Part shown: positions 1 through 8,251 of the stretch, in pieces
Position numbering within the stretch: position 1 is the stretch's first letter
How the letters are laid out: each line of letters opens with the position of its first letter
Origin: Longimicrobium sp.
GTDB taxonomy: Bacteria; Gemmatimonadota; Gemmatimonadetes; Longimicrobiales; Longimicrobiaceae
Reading direction: 5' to 3'
Assembly (NCBI RefSeq): GCF_036388275.1
Contig: NZ_DASVSF010000107.1
Span: forward strand, 1-64,000
Length of the DNA stretch: 64,000 bases
Notes under the pieces: generated by a model
The model's database searches: none
What the model saw: only the letters and a program-made list of their open reading frames with translations
Told to the model about the DNA's origin: nothing
Position numbers and translations under genes: made by a program

Positions 1-64
1 TCGCCGCGCGCACTGCGGGCGAGAGGACTTCACCAGCCGCCTCCAGCTGCTCTATGATGCTCAT
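1..64 (-). CDS. Partial CDS, N-terminus of an unidentified protein cut by the window edge
   Basis: Read on the minus strand, an ATG at 64-62 opens a frame beginning MSIIEQLEAAGE that stays open to the edge (21 residues visible). No family can be named from so little. The DNA just upstream on that strand (about 65-125) is clearly AT-richer than its surroundings, as expected of a promoter. I see no clear Shine-Dalgarno, so the start could differ. Reality of the gene is an inference from the open frame and the AT-rich upstream region. Confidence 0.4.
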   Translation of the reverse strand, partial: MSIIEQLEAAGEVLSPAVRAA

Positions 65-122
65 GGGCCACAATATGTAGTGCTCATGTGAACAAAGTCT
101 ACAGTTTTGTACAACCCACTGA

Positions 123-487
123 ACGGTTACGTCGCGGCAACGAGGGCCCAAAGTCCGCCTTCGCGGACTGCACGCGTAGTCGAGTGCACCAGGCCGGCCG
201 AAGCGCGATCGAATTCTCCCTTTCCCCCGCTTGCGGGGGAGAGGGCCGGGGAGAGAGGGCCGCCAGGGGCATGCGCCGGCCTCAATCGAAACGCCCCAAA
301 CCTCCTGCCGCCCGCCCGAACGCCGGCCCAACCGAAACGCACCACACTGGCTCCCTTCCCCCGCCCAGTTTGCGGGGGAAGGGCTGGGGATGGGGGGCGC
401 CCGCCCGAGCGCCGATCCTGGCCTCCCACACCGAAGTTCCCCCCTCTCCGCACGCAGTTTGTGCGGGGAGGGGCCGGGGGAGGGGCC
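123..487. repeat. Cluster of intergenic palindromic repeats
   Basis: This gap holds no convincing gene. At 123-186 lies a short-dyad element whose core AGTCCGC-cttc-GCGGACT recurs near 4440, 30340, 33850 and 35200. At about 212-270, 347-398 and 437-487 are three GC-rich hairpins: a pyrimidine-rich arm, a short loop (GCAGTTTG in two of them) and a purine-rich arm, followed by further G-runs. Close relatives of all three recur in the gaps at 5.4, 27.7, 30.4, 35.1, 41 and 50.5 kb. Open frames across them are composition artefacts. Confidence 0.75.
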
Positions 488-566
488 TCCGCGTCTAGTC
501 CCGCCCCGCCCGCCTCCCTACATTCCCACCGAATCGACCGTCTCGAAACGCGGCCACGGTTGTGGC

Positions 567-621
567 CCGTACCGTCGTGACCGTCTCGACCGTAGTTACC
601 GTCGTTACCGTAGTTACCCGA
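567..621. repeat. ACCGT/GTTACC repeat tract in the gltX leader
   Basis: The 60 bases before gltX repeat the words ACCGT and GTTACC (for example CCGTAGTTACCGTCGTTACC). A similar tract lies immediately upstream of the BFN-domain gene near 47254-47372. The tract is translatable in frame with gltX as a Val/Thr run, but that run is not part of the GluRS fold, so it is treated as leader DNA. Confidence 0.6.
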
Positions 622-630
622 AATCACGCC

Positions 631-2079
631 ATGTCCGACCAGATCCGCGTCCGCTTCGCCCCCAGCCCCACCGGCTACCTGCACGTGGGCGGCGCCCGCA
701 CGGCGCTCTTCAACTGGCTGCTCGCCCGCCGCACCGGCGGCGTGTTCGTGCTGCGCATCGAAGACACCGACCGCGAGCGCAGCAGCGGCGAAATGACGCA
801 GGCCATCCTGGACGGCATGACGTGGCTGGGCCTCACCTGGGACGAGGGCCCGTTCCACCAGGCCGACGGGCTCGACCGCCACAAGGGCGACGTGCAGCGG
901 CTGCTGGAGCAGGACGCCGCCTACCGCTGCTTCTGCACCCCCGAAGCGCTGAACGCCAAGCGCGAGCAATTGAAGGAGGAGTACCGCTACGACCGCGCGT
1001 GCTACCACATCCCACGCGATGAGTCCGCGCGCCGCGCCTCCGCCGGCGAGCCGTTCGCCGTGCGCTTCCGCGTACCCGAGGGCGAGACGGCGTGGGACGA
1101 CGAGGTGCACGGCGACACGCGCTTCAAAAACGAGAGCATCGACGACTTCATCGTCCTGCGCACCGACGGCACGCCCATCTACAACCTGGCCGTGGTGTCG
1201 GACGACATCGACATGCGCATCACCCACGTGATCCGCGGTGACGACCACATCGCCAACACCCCCAAGCAGATCCTGCTCTACCAGGCCATGGGCGCCGCCG
1301 TTCCCCGCTTCGCGCACCTGCCCATGATCCTGGGGCCGGACGGGAAGCGGCTCAGCAAGCGCCACGGTGCCACCGCGGTCGGCCAGTACGCGGAGCAGGG
1401 CATCCTTCCACAGGCGATGAACAACTTCCTCGCGCTGCTGGGATGGAACCCCGGCGGCGACGTGGAGGTGATGGGGATGGACGAGTTGGCCGAGCGCTTC
1501 TCGCTGGAGCGCGTCAACAAGAAGAGCGCAGTGTTCGACACGGCCAAGCTGGAGTGGATGAACGGCCAGCACATCGCCCTCACCCCCGCCGAAGCGCTGC
1601 TGCCCCTGGTGGCGCCCGTCCTGGTGCGCGACGGCCTGCTCGGCGAGGCGGACGTCGACGCGCGGCGCGACTGGCTGCTCCGCCTGGTCGAGGAGCTGAA
1701 GATCCGGGGCCGCACCATCCACGAGATCGCCGGCCACGCGCGCACCTACCTGGTGGACGAGGTAGAGGAGTACGACGAAGCCTCCGTCGCCAAGCACTGG
1801 AAGAACGCCGCCGAAGTGGACCAGCGGCTGGCCGAGGTGCACGAGGGCCTCTCGGGGGTGGACCCGTGGACGCCCGAAGGCATCGACACCGCCCTCCGCG
1901 CCGCCGCTGACAAGGCGGGCGTGGGGTTCGGAAAGCTGGCGCAGCCGCTGCGCGTGGCCCTCGTGGGGCAGGCCGCCAGCCCGGGAATCGACTTCGTGGT
2001 GCACACGCTGGGGCGCGAGGGGGCGCTGCGGCGCATCGCCCGCGCGCGCGAGAAGCTGGCCGCCATGCAGGGCGCGTGA
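631..2079 (+). CDS. gltX: Glutamyl-tRNA synthetase (class I)
   Basis: Charges tRNA-Glu with glutamate in the cytoplasm. The 482-residue product has the class I signature PSPTGYLHVGG at about residues 11-21 (HIGH equivalent) and KRLSKRHG near 239-246 (KMSKS equivalent), followed by the helical anticodon-binding C-terminal half. Length is normal for bacterial GluRS. An in-frame GTG 69 nt upstream would add a Val/Thr-rich repeat-encoded stretch; ATG at 631 gives the canonical N-terminus MSDQIRVRFAPSP and is preferred. From sequence alone I cannot decide whether it also charges tRNA-Gln (non-discriminating form). Confidence 0.97.
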   Translation: MSDQIRVRFAPSPTGYLHVGGARTALFNWLLARRTGGVFVLRIEDTDRERSSGEMTQAILDGMTWLGLTWDEGPFHQADGLDRHKGDVQRLLEQDAAYRCFCTPEALNAKREQLKEEYRYDRACYHIPRDESARRASAGEPFAVRFRVPEGETAWDDEVHGDTRFKNESIDDFIVLRTDGTPIYNLAVVSDDIDMRITHVIRGDDHIANTPKQILLYQAMGAAVPRFAHLPMILGPDGKRLSKRHGATAVGQYAEQGILPQAMNNFLALLGWNPGGDVEVMGMDELAERFSLERVNKKSAVFDTAKLEWMNGQHIALTPAEALLPLVAPVLVRDGLLGEADVDARRDWLLRLVEELKIRGRTIHEIAGHARTYLVDEVEEYDEASVAKHWKNAAEVDQRLAEVHEGLSGVDPWTPEGIDTALRAAADKAGVGFGKLAQPLRVALVGQAASPGIDFVVHTLGREGALRRIARAREKLAAMQGA

Positions 2080-2099
2080 GCCATCGCGATACGTGATTG

Positions 2100-2128
2100 T
2101 TGACTTCCGGACACTCTGCTCCTAAGTT
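2100..2128 (+). promoter_or_regulatory. Possible sigma70-type promoter upstream of lexA
   Basis: TTGACT at 2100-2105 and TAAGTT at 2123-2128 are separated by 17 nt. The -35 is good and the -10 is poor (3 of 6). It lies about 230 nt before lexA, in a 280-nt gap with no other gene. I looked for an inverted-repeat SOS box near lexA and found no convincing one. Confidence 0.3.
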
Positions 2129-2360
2129 GCGCCCCAAGGCCAGGTAAGGCGGAAACATCCCGCGCTTCCCACCGCCCGCGCCACGGAAACGTATCGTGCG
2201 GCGCGGAAACAACTTGGGACGCCGGAGGGTGGGCGCACGGCACCGTCGCGCCATCCCGTTTCGCGTTTTCCGACCTGAAGTGTGATAGGCGGATTCATGA
2301 AGAGTCCGGGACCCTTGGAGGGAAGTACCCCACCCACGTTTCATCCCCGCGGAGGCGGCC

Positions 2361-3017
2361 ATGCCTGAAGCGCTGACCAAGATCGAGCGCCGGATCCTGA
2401 ACTACCTTGTGGACTACCTCAAGGAGAACACGTATCAGCCGAGCATCCGTGAAATCGGCAAGCGTTTCGGGATCAAGAGCACCAAAACGGTCTCGGAGCA
2501 CCTCCAGTCGCTGGCCGACAAGAACTTCATCGAGCGCGACGCCTCCCGTTCGCGCGGGGTGAAGATCCTGGGGATGAACCTGTCGCCGGGAGTGGCGAGC
2601 GTGCCGCTGTACGGGCAGATCGCAGCCGGCGTTCCCACGCTCCTTCGCGAGGACGTGGTGGAGGAGTTCGAGCTCGACCGCAAGCTGGCCGGCAGCGCCG
2701 ACGCCTTCCTGCTGGCCGTCACGGGCGACAGCATGACGGGCATGGGCATCGTCGAGGGCGACATGGTGCTGGTGGAGCCGGCGGACGAGGCCGACATCCA
2801 GAACGGCGAGATCATCGCCGCGCGGGTGGATGGCAAGGCCACGGTCAAGCGCTACTTCGCCAACAAGGGCCAGGTGGTGCTGGAGGCGGCCAACACCAGC
2901 TACGCGCCCATCCTGGTGCACGAGCACAACGACTTCACCATCCTGGGCCGGGTGACGGGGCTGTACCGCCGCTTCACCCGCGCCCACACCGAAGCCATCG
3001 TCACCGGCGCGCCCTGA
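2361..3017 (+). CDS. lexA: LexA family SOS repressor
   Basis: Transcriptional repressor of DNA-damage genes that self-cleaves on RecA filaments. The 218-residue protein has an N-terminal winged HTH (about 1-65, with IREIGKRFGIKSTKTVSEHL) and a C-terminal S24 autoprotease domain. The Ala-Gly cleavage site is A89-G90 in QIAAGVP. The catalytic pair is S125 in TGDSMTG and K163 in ATVKRY, spaced as in the E. coli enzyme. The ATG at 2361 is preceded by GGAGGCGGCC, a good ribosome site. The gene stands alone and is followed by a strong terminator. Confidence 0.96.
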   Translation: MPEALTKIERRILNYLVDYLKENTYQPSIREIGKRFGIKSTKTVSEHLQSLADKNFIERDASRSRGVKILGMNLSPGVASVPLYGQIAAGVPTLLREDVVEEFELDRKLAGSADAFLLAVTGDSMTGMGIVEGDMVLVEPADEADIQNGEIIAARVDGKATVKRYFANKGQVVLEAANTSYAPILVHEHNDFTILGRVTGLYRRFTRAHTEAIVTGAP

Positions 3018-3038
3018 GCGCCGGAGCCGTTCCAGGCG

Positions 3039-3077
3039 GGGGACCCCGGCGTTTCGCCGGGGTCCCCTTTCGTTTTT
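3039..3077 (+). terminator. Rho-independent terminator after lexA
   Basis: A perfect 13-bp stem (GGGGACCCCGGCG / CGCCGGGGTCCCC) with a TTT loop is followed by TTTCGTTTTT. It isolates lexA from tadA. Confidence 0.92.
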
Positions 3078-3095
3078 ATCCGGGCGGGATGCCAA

Positions 3096-3620
3096 ATGAT
3101 GGGCGAAGAGGCGCGGTGCGAGGAGGACGAAAAGTGGATGCGGCTGGCGCTTGAGCAGGCCGCGCTGGCCGAGGCCCTGGGCGAGGTGCCGGTGGGCGCG
3201 GTGGTGGTGCGCGGGGGCCAGCTGGTAGCCACGGGGCACAACCTCACGCATACGCTGCAGGACCCGAGCACCCACGCCGAGATGGTGGCGATCCGCCGCG
3301 CCGCCCAGGTGCTGGGCGAGTGGCGGCTGCTGGAGTGCACGCTGTACGTGACGCTGGAGCCGTGCGCCATGTGCTCCGGGGCCATCGTGCTGGCGCGCAT
3401 TCCGCGGCTGGTCTTCGCCGCGCACGACCCCAAGGCCGGCATGTCGGGCTCGTTGGCCAACCTGGTGCAGCACCCCCTGCTGAACCACCGCGTCCATCTC
3501 ACCACGGGCGTCCTGGCCGAGCAATCCGGCGACGTTCTGCGCGCCTTCTTCCGCGCGCGGCGCCGCGGCAAGGCCCCGATGGCAGGTGAAGGCAGCCCAC
3601 CTCCGGGCGAAAGCGGCTGA
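3096..3620 (+). CDS. tadA: tRNA-specific adenosine deaminase TadA
   Basis: Deaminates A34 to inosine in tRNA-Arg(ACG). The 174-residue protein shows the cytidine-deaminase-fold zinc site: H60-A61-E62 in HAEMVAIRRA, with E62 the proton shuttle, and EPCAMCSG with C90 and C93. The C-terminal tail after about residue 160 is Gly/Pro-rich and dispensable-looking. The start 3096 (ATGATG) gives the usual short acidic N-terminus before EKWMRLALEQA. Confidence 0.95.
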   Translation: MMGEEARCEEDEKWMRLALEQAALAEALGEVPVGAVVVRGGQLVATGHNLTHTLQDPSTHAEMVAIRRAAQVLGEWRLLECTLYVTLEPCAMCSGAIVLARIPRLVFAAHDPKAGMSGSLANLVQHPLLNHRVHLTTGVLAEQSGDVLRAFFRARRRGKAPMAGEGSPPPGESG

Positions 3621-3702
3621 ATCCGACGTGACGCTGCGGCGGATTCAGCCGCCCTTCAGCACTCGCGCTGGCCCAGACTCAGCCCGCCACCGCGCGCCCG
3701 AA

Positions 3703-4242
3703 TCACCCTGCCCACACGATCGGCTGGGCTTCCTTCTCTCGTAGCATCCCCAGGATCTGTTCCAGCCACCGCTGGTCCACCTCGTCGAACGCCGCCGGGA
3801 TGGTGCTGTCCACGTCGAATACGGCGATCAGCTCTCCGCGGGCGTCGAACACCGGCAGTACGATCTCCGACGCCGACGCCGAGTCGCAGGCGATGTGGCC
3901 TGGGAACGCATGCACGTCCGGCACGATCACCGTCTCGCGCCGCTCCGCCGCCGCTCCGCACACCCCGCGTCCGAACTCGATGGACAGGCACCCCATCGTG
4001 CCCTGGTACGGTCCCACGAGCAGCCGCGTGGGACCGACGCGGCGGTAGAAGCCCGTCCAGAAGTAGTAGGGCAGGGCATTGTGAAGCAGGCACACGATGG
4101 TCACCATCGCCGCCACCAGGTCCGGCTCCCCTTCCAGCACCGCCTCGATCTGCTGCGCCACCTCGGCGTAGCGCTCTTCCTTGGCCGCCGCGTCCAGCCT
4201 CAACTCCCCCGTCTTTTCCGCCACGAGCGTGTATTCCGCCAT
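3703..4242 (-). CDS. msrC: Free methionine-(R)-sulfoxide reductase (GAF domain, fRMsr)
   Basis: Reduces free L-methionine-R-sulfoxide. The 179-residue protein is a single GAF domain with all three catalytic-site cysteines of the fRMsr family: C85 (GTMGCLSIEF), C95 (GRGVCG) and C119 (PGHIACD). Their spacing matches E. coli C84, C94 and C118. The conserved GPYQG and SEIVLPV segments are also present. MAEYTLVAEK is taken as the start; longer in-frame extensions upstream run into low-complexity sequence. It is on the strand opposite tadA and convergent with it. Confidence 0.9.
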   Translation of the reverse strand: MAEYTLVAEKTGELRLDAAAKEERYAEVAQQIEAVLEGEPDLVAAMVTIVCLLHNALPYYFWTGFYRRVGPTRLLVGPYQGTMGCLSIEFGRGVCGAAAERRETVIVPDVHAFPGHIACDSASASEIVLPVFDARGELIAVFDVDSTIPAAFDEVDQRWLEQILGMLREKEAQPIVWAG

Positions 4243-4436
4243 CGACTGCCTCGATCCGTGTTGATGTGCCTCGATTCCCATCGATCGCCAGGCCGTGCCC
4301 GGGATGCGCCCGCATACACCGCCGCCCCGCATGGGTGCGAGGCGGTGATGAGCGGCGTCGAGATCATCGAGGGAAGGAGCAGAGCGGGCGGTGAGCACGA
4401 TGGCGCGCGATGCGAGCGGTACTCGCGGGGCGCAGT

Positions 4437-4494
4437 CCGCAAAGGCGGGCTTCGGGCAGTGGTTGCCGCGACTTCAGTCGCCCCTGCGGGGATG
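4437..4494. repeat. Short-dyad intergenic repeat element (GCGACT/AGTCGC type)
   Basis: Contains AGTCCGC..GCGGGCT and GCGACTtcAGTCGC, imperfect relatives of the element at 123-186. The surrounding gap 4243-4514 shows no gene. Confidence 0.5.
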
Positions 4495-4514
4495 GGTGAG
4501 AGCCCCCCGGCCCA

Positions 4515-5246
4515 TCAGCGGTGTCCCGTCCGCAGGACCATTCCCCTCTCCATCAGCTGCTTGAAGCGGCGCAGGTCGTCCCGCAGCATCACCTCGGGCA
4601 GCTCGTGGAGCGCGCTGGCGATGGCCTGGCCCACGATGCCGCCCGGCGGATCGAAATCCAGCGCGTGGTGGACGATGGTCTCGCCCGGGCGGGCGCCGGG
4701 TGTGAACTCCACGAACCCGCGATGCGGCAGGTCCGAGCCGGGGAGCGTCGTCCACGCGATGCGGCCGGGCCGATCGTCCGTCAGCTCGGATGTCCACTCG
4801 ATCGTCCGGCCGCGTAGCCCCTCGGCGGTCCACTTCGAGCGCTGGCCGTCCTCGAGCACGTCCACGCGGATGATGCGGTGCATGAACTTCGGGGCGTTGG
4901 TGAAATCCCGCCAAAACGCATACAACTCGTCGGCCGAGCGGGCGATCGTGACGGATGCTTGGACCCGGGTGCCCCCGTCCTCGGCCGCGGGCATCGCGTC
5001 CGGCGAATCCACCGTCTCTCGAGACGTGTCGATGCCTGCGGCTGAATACAGGTGGCAGTGCCCGGTCACGCCGCGATGCAGCAGCGCGGCGCCAAGCGTG
5101 GCGAGCAGCGCGCCGGGCACGCCGCGGCGCCGGGCCCCGGCCAGCGCCAGCGCTCCCCCGCCGAGGGTGGAAACCAGGCGCTCCGTCCTGCCGACGTTCA
5201 CCTCTCCCCCGAGCGCGTGCGCAAGCGTTGCCCCCACGTTGGCCAC
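4515..5246 (-). CDS. Membrane-anchored SRPBCC (cyclase/dehydrase-like) protein
   Basis: A 243-residue protein. The N-terminal 70 residues resemble the YgaP-like/DUF2892 membrane segment (N-V-G, ER, then a hydrophobic stretch STLGGGALALAG). From about residue 95 it is a SRPBCC/polyketide-cyclase-type hydrophobic-cavity domain (VTIARSADELYAFWRDF, then WTSELTDDRPGRIAW and a GFVEFTP strand). Molecular function is unknown; the same two-part architecture is common in bacteria. The start is GTG at 5246, chosen because GAGGAG lies six bases upstream; the much longer open frame upstream is repeat DNA. Confidence 0.82.
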   Translation of the reverse strand: MANVGATLAHALGGEVNVGRTERLVSTLGGGALALAGARRRGVPGALLATLGAALLHRGVTGHCHLYSAAGIDTSRETVDSPDAMPAAEDGGTRVQASVTIARSADELYAFWRDFTNAPKFMHRIIRVDVLEDGQRSKWTAEGLRGRTIEWTSELTDDRPGRIAWTTLPGSDLPHRGFVEFTPGARPGETIVHHALDFDPPGGIVGQAIASALHELPEVMLRDDLRRFKQLMERGMVLRTGHR

Positions 5247-5374
5247 GATCCACTCCTCGTCTATCGTCGTTACTGTCCGCCGGATGGCGGCGCGGGAGGG
5301 GTGCAAGAGGTATTCCGAGGTGGGTGCGGTAGATGTGCGTTCCGGGGGGTGCGGTGTTCGGGCCGGCGCCCCCC

Positions 5375-5505
5375 ATCCCCAACCCTTCCCCCGCAAACAG
5401 CCCCGGGGGAAGGGAGCCAGCCTGGCGCGCTTCGGGGAGTCCGGCGCAATCCCCGGCTGCCCTCTCCCCCCGGCCCCCTCTCCCGCAAGCGGGCGAGGGG
5501 GAGAA
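5375..5505. repeat. Two GC-rich hairpin repeats
   Basis: At 5375-5420 is a CCCTTCCCCCGC / CGGGGGAAGGG hairpin, and at 5460-5505 a CCCCCTCTCCCGC / GCGGGCGAGGGGG hairpin with the G-rich strand on minus. Both belong to the hairpin superfamily described at 123-487. The gap 5247-5994 has no gene. Confidence 0.65.
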
Positions 5506-5537
5506 TTCGATCGCGCTCCGGCAGGTGCGGCGCATCG

Positions 5538-5614
5538 TGTCATCCCGACGGAGCGGCCACGCCGAACCGGCCCTGGCGACGTAGGCGGCAGCGACTGAGG
5601 GATCCGCCACACAC
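5538..5614 (-). repeat. Family A repeat, copy 1
   Basis: About 77 bp running from TGTCATCCCG, through GAGCGGCC and CAGCGACTGAGGGATCC, to GCCACACAC. It is inverted relative to copy 2 at 5741. Five copies exist in this window. Confidence 0.85.
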
Positions 5615-5740
5615 GCCGCGAGGCGCCCGGCGGTCGTGGAGTGAGCCGGGGCCGCTGTTCCGGGCGTGTACCCCCGAGGAGGGGGTACACGCGAACGACA
5701 CCCAGTGATGTGTCTGCCGTTCCGGAGTGGGGTCGCGAGG

Positions 5741-5816
5741 TGTGTGGCGGATCCCTCAGTCGCTGCGAAGTTCGGCGTGTGGGCAGGTAGGTCGGGGCCG
5801 CTCCGTTGGGATGACA
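5741..5816 (+). repeat. Family A repeat, copy 2
   Basis: Runs from TGTGTGGCGGATCCCTCAGT through CGCTGCG and GGGGCCGCTCC to GGGATGACA. It is the reverse complement of copy 1 with local differences, so the two could pair across the 126-bp spacer. Confidence 0.85.
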
Positions 5817-5908
5817 GCGCGCCGGGGGGGCGGGTGCGCGCGCCTTGGATTCTGCGTGGTGCGATCCTAAGCCGCGGGCACGCTCGGCAGCTGGCTCTGG
5901 GTCTCCCC

Positions 5909-5953
5909 CTCCCCTGCGCAGCGGGGGAAGGGGGCCGGGGGGAGGGGGCTCCC
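5909..5953 (+). repeat. G-rich hairpin repeat
   Basis: CCCCTCCCCTGCGCAG is followed by CGGGGGAAGGGGGCC and then GGGGGGAGGGGG. This is a palindromic core followed by runs of G compatible with a G-quadruplex. Same type as 30398-30450 and 41369-41425. Confidence 0.65.
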
Positions 5954-5994
5954 TCAGAGTGAGCGGCAGCCTGTCGAGCCGGGTGGGACCAGGC

Positions 5995-6966
5995 TCAGAG
6001 CACCGCCGGCTCCGGCAACCGGGACTGCGCGGTCTCCTCCACATGGCCGTGCGGATCGCGCTCCGCCAGCGCCGAGGCCGCAGTCAGGACCAGGGCGATC
6101 CATAGCGCATCCGCCAGCAGCAGGTGAACGATCTGCATCCACACGGGAACGAGCAGCACCACGTTCACCGTCCCCGCGACGATCTGCAGTCCGAACAGCC
6201 ACGCCAGCATCCGCGAAAACCGCACGGTGGACGGGTCCGGCCGCATCCTGCGCACCGCCGCGCCAGAGAGGACCACGAACAGCCCCGTAGCGATGGCGAT
6301 GGCGGGGTGCACCACCCGCAGCCGCTCCAGGAAGTGCGCCGTGGGCGACAGGTTCAGCCCTACGGAAGTCTTGGGGAACAGGGTGTCGCCCAGCGCGGTG
6401 ATGGCGCCCGTCACACCGACGATCAGCGTCAGCACGATGGCCGAAAGCATCAGCACCGCCGCGGCGCCCTGGCCGCGAAGGCGGATGCGTGGAGCCCCGG
6501 TGGCCCACCAGGCGGTGAGCGTGAGGGCGCCCAGCAGGAAGAAGGTGTTGACCAGGTGAAGCGCCATCATGAACGCCCGCCAGCCGGACGAGTTGGCGCC
6601 CACGAGTTCCAGCAGCACCAGCCCGGCGCCCACCGCCGCCTCGGTGAGCATCAGCACCACCGACGCGACGGCACCGGCGCGCGCGGGTGCGCCCTTCGGC
6701 AGGCTGCGGAACCCGTAGAGGAGCAGCGCCACGACGGCGAGCAGCGCCAGGCCGCTGGTGGCCCGATGCGTGAACTCGATGATGGTTTCGGCCGAGGGGC
6801 TGCGCGGAATCGTCTGGCCGTTGCAGCGCGGCCAGTGACGCCCGCACCCCGCGCCGGAACCCGTGGCGCGCACGTACGCCCCCCACAGCACCACGGCCAT
6901 GGTGTACGCCAGCACCAGCTGCGCGGCGCGGGCAAAGCCCTTGTGGGCGTTGGGGTTGATGGACAT
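5995..6966 (-). CDS. ctaA: Heme A synthase (COX15/CtaA)
   Basis: Oxidises the heme O methyl group to the formyl of heme A for aa3-type oxidases; integral membrane protein. The 323-residue product has about eight hydrophobic helices. Four heme-ligand-type histidines sit in EFTHRATSG, MALHLVNTF, RVVHPAIA and QIVHLLLAD. A cysteine pair is present in the first loop (CGRHWPRC), as in the Bacillus-type two-cysteine CtaA. MSINPNAHKG is taken as start; the frame is open further upstream but that overlaps the divergent ctaB promoter region. It is divergently paired with ctaB. Confidence 0.92.
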   Translation of the reverse strand: MSINPNAHKGFARAAQLVLAYTMAVVLWGAYVRATGSGAGCGRHWPRCNGQTIPRSPSAETIIEFTHRATSGLALLAVVALLLYGFRSLPKGAPARAGAVASVVLMLTEAAVGAGLVLLELVGANSSGWRAFMMALHLVNTFFLLGALTLTAWWATGAPRIRLRGQGAAAVLMLSAIVLTLIVGVTGAITALGDTLFPKTSVGLNLSPTAHFLERLRVVHPAIAIATGLFVVLSGAAVRRMRPDPSTVRFSRMLAWLFGLQIVAGTVNVVLLVPVWMQIVHLLLADALWIALVLTAASALAERDPHGHVEETAQSRLPEPAVL

Positions 6967-7165
6967 CAGGCGTGCGTGGGTGATGGGCGGCGACGGCGCA
7001 CCACGGTACAGGGCCGGGGCGCGCGCGCGCAAGTGGTTGAACGCTTTGGGCTTGGCGGCCGTGGGGCAATCTCCCGCGGGAGTGTCGGGAATCACCCGCA
7101 TAGGGTGGCGCTCCGGGGCCGCCAGCGTATATTTGGGCCACCCTGCACCCGGAACGAGCAACTCG

Positions 7166-8251
7166 ATGTCCGAAGCGATCGCCGCCCTTTCCACCGAACC
7201 CCTGAGCGCTCCCCGCCCCGCGCCCCCGCGCGACGGGGCCGACGCGCAGATGACCACGGCCACGCAACGGGCCGGCATGGCCGCCGCGCGCACCGGGTCG
7301 GGGGGCGTGGCGCAGCGGCTGCGCGACTATGTGACGCTCACCAAGCCGCGCATCATCTCGCTGCTGCTGGTGACCACGGCCGCGCCCATGTTCATCGCGC
7401 TGGGCCGCATGCCGGGCGCGGGCGTGCTGCTGTGGACGCTGCTGGGCGGATACCTGATGGCGGGCGGGGCCAACGCCATCAACATGTTCATGGACCGCGA
7501 CATCGACGCGCACATGCCGCGGACGAAGCTGCGGCCCATCCCCAGCGGCCGCATGTCCCCGGGGCACGTGCTGGCCTTCGGCGTCACGCTCGGTGCGGCG
7601 GCGTTCGCGCTGTTCGCGTTCAAGGTCAACCTGATCAGCGGCATCCTCGCGCTGGCGGGGCTTCTGTTCTACGTCTTCGTCTACACGCGCTGGCTGAAGC
7701 GCACCTCCCCGCAGAACATCGTCATCGGCGGGGCGGCGGGCGCGTTTCCGCCGCTGGTGGGGTGGGCGGCGGCCACGGGCGAGATCTCGCTGACGGCCGT
7801 CTACCTGTTCATGATCGTGTTCTTCTGGACGCCGCCGCACTTCTGGGCGCTGGCGCTGGTCAAGCAGAAGGACTACGGCCGCGCGGGCGTGCCCATGGCC
7901 CCCAACGTGTGGGGCGAGCGCGAGACCATGAAGCAGATGCTGCTGTACACGCTCATCCTGGTGCCCCTGTCGCTGGGGCCCGTGACGTACGGCGGGCTGG
8001 GCGCCTTCTACGGCGTGATGGCGGCCATCCTGGGGCTGTGGTTCCTGCGCGACGTGGTGCGGGTGATGCGCGCGGCGGATTTCGTGAAGCCGGCCTGGGC
8101 GCTGTACCGCAACTCGCTGCTGTACCTGGCCCTGCTCTTCGTGGCGATGGCCATCGACGGCGTGGTCTCGGCCGAGGGCGAGCGCTCGCCGGGCGTGGTG
8201 TTCGTGCGCTCGTCGCCGGTGGCCGTCGCCGCCGAGCCCGCTGCGCCGTGA
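7166..8251 (+). CDS. ctaB: Protoheme IX farnesyltransferase (heme O synthase)
   Basis: Adds farnesyl to heme B to give heme O, the step before CtaA. The 361-residue membrane protein has an extended, low-complexity cytoplasmic N-terminus (about 45 residues) and then the UbiA-type core. The first Asp-rich motif is NMFMDRDIDAHMPRTKLRP (family N-x3-D-x3-D-x4-RT-x2-RP), and the second loop holds YTRWLKRTSPQNIVIGGAAG. ATG at 7166 (MSEAIAALST) is used; MTTATQRAG at about 7250 is an alternative. It overlaps the next small gene by a GTGA junction. Confidence 0.92.
   Translation: MSEAIAALSTEPLSAPRPAPPRDGADAQMTTATQRAGMAAARTGSGGVAQRLRDYVTLTKPRIISLLLVTTAAPMFIALGRMPGAGVLLWTLLGGYLMAGGANAINMFMDRDIDAHMPRTKLRPIPSGRMSPGHVLAFGVTLGAAAFALFAFKVNLISGILALAGLLFYVFVYTRWLKRTSPQNIVIGGAAGAFPPLVGWAAATGEISLTAVYLFMIVFFWTPPHFWALALVKQKDYGRAGVPMAPNVWGERETMKQMLLYTLILVPLSLGPVTYGGLGAFYGVMAAILGLWFLRDVVRVMRAADFVKPAWALYRNSLLYLALLFVAMAIDGVVSAEGERSPGVVFVRSSPVAVAAEPAAP

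Noticed and set aside
127..2004. A 625-codon open frame on the minus strand over gltX
   Set aside because: Shadow of gltX in GC-rich DNA. The translation is Val/Ala/Gly/His/Arg-rich with no domain, while the plus strand encodes a full GluRS.
2250..2360. SOS box in front of lexA
   Set aside because: Only short chance palindromes such as TTCATGAA; nothing matching a known LexA operator with confidence.
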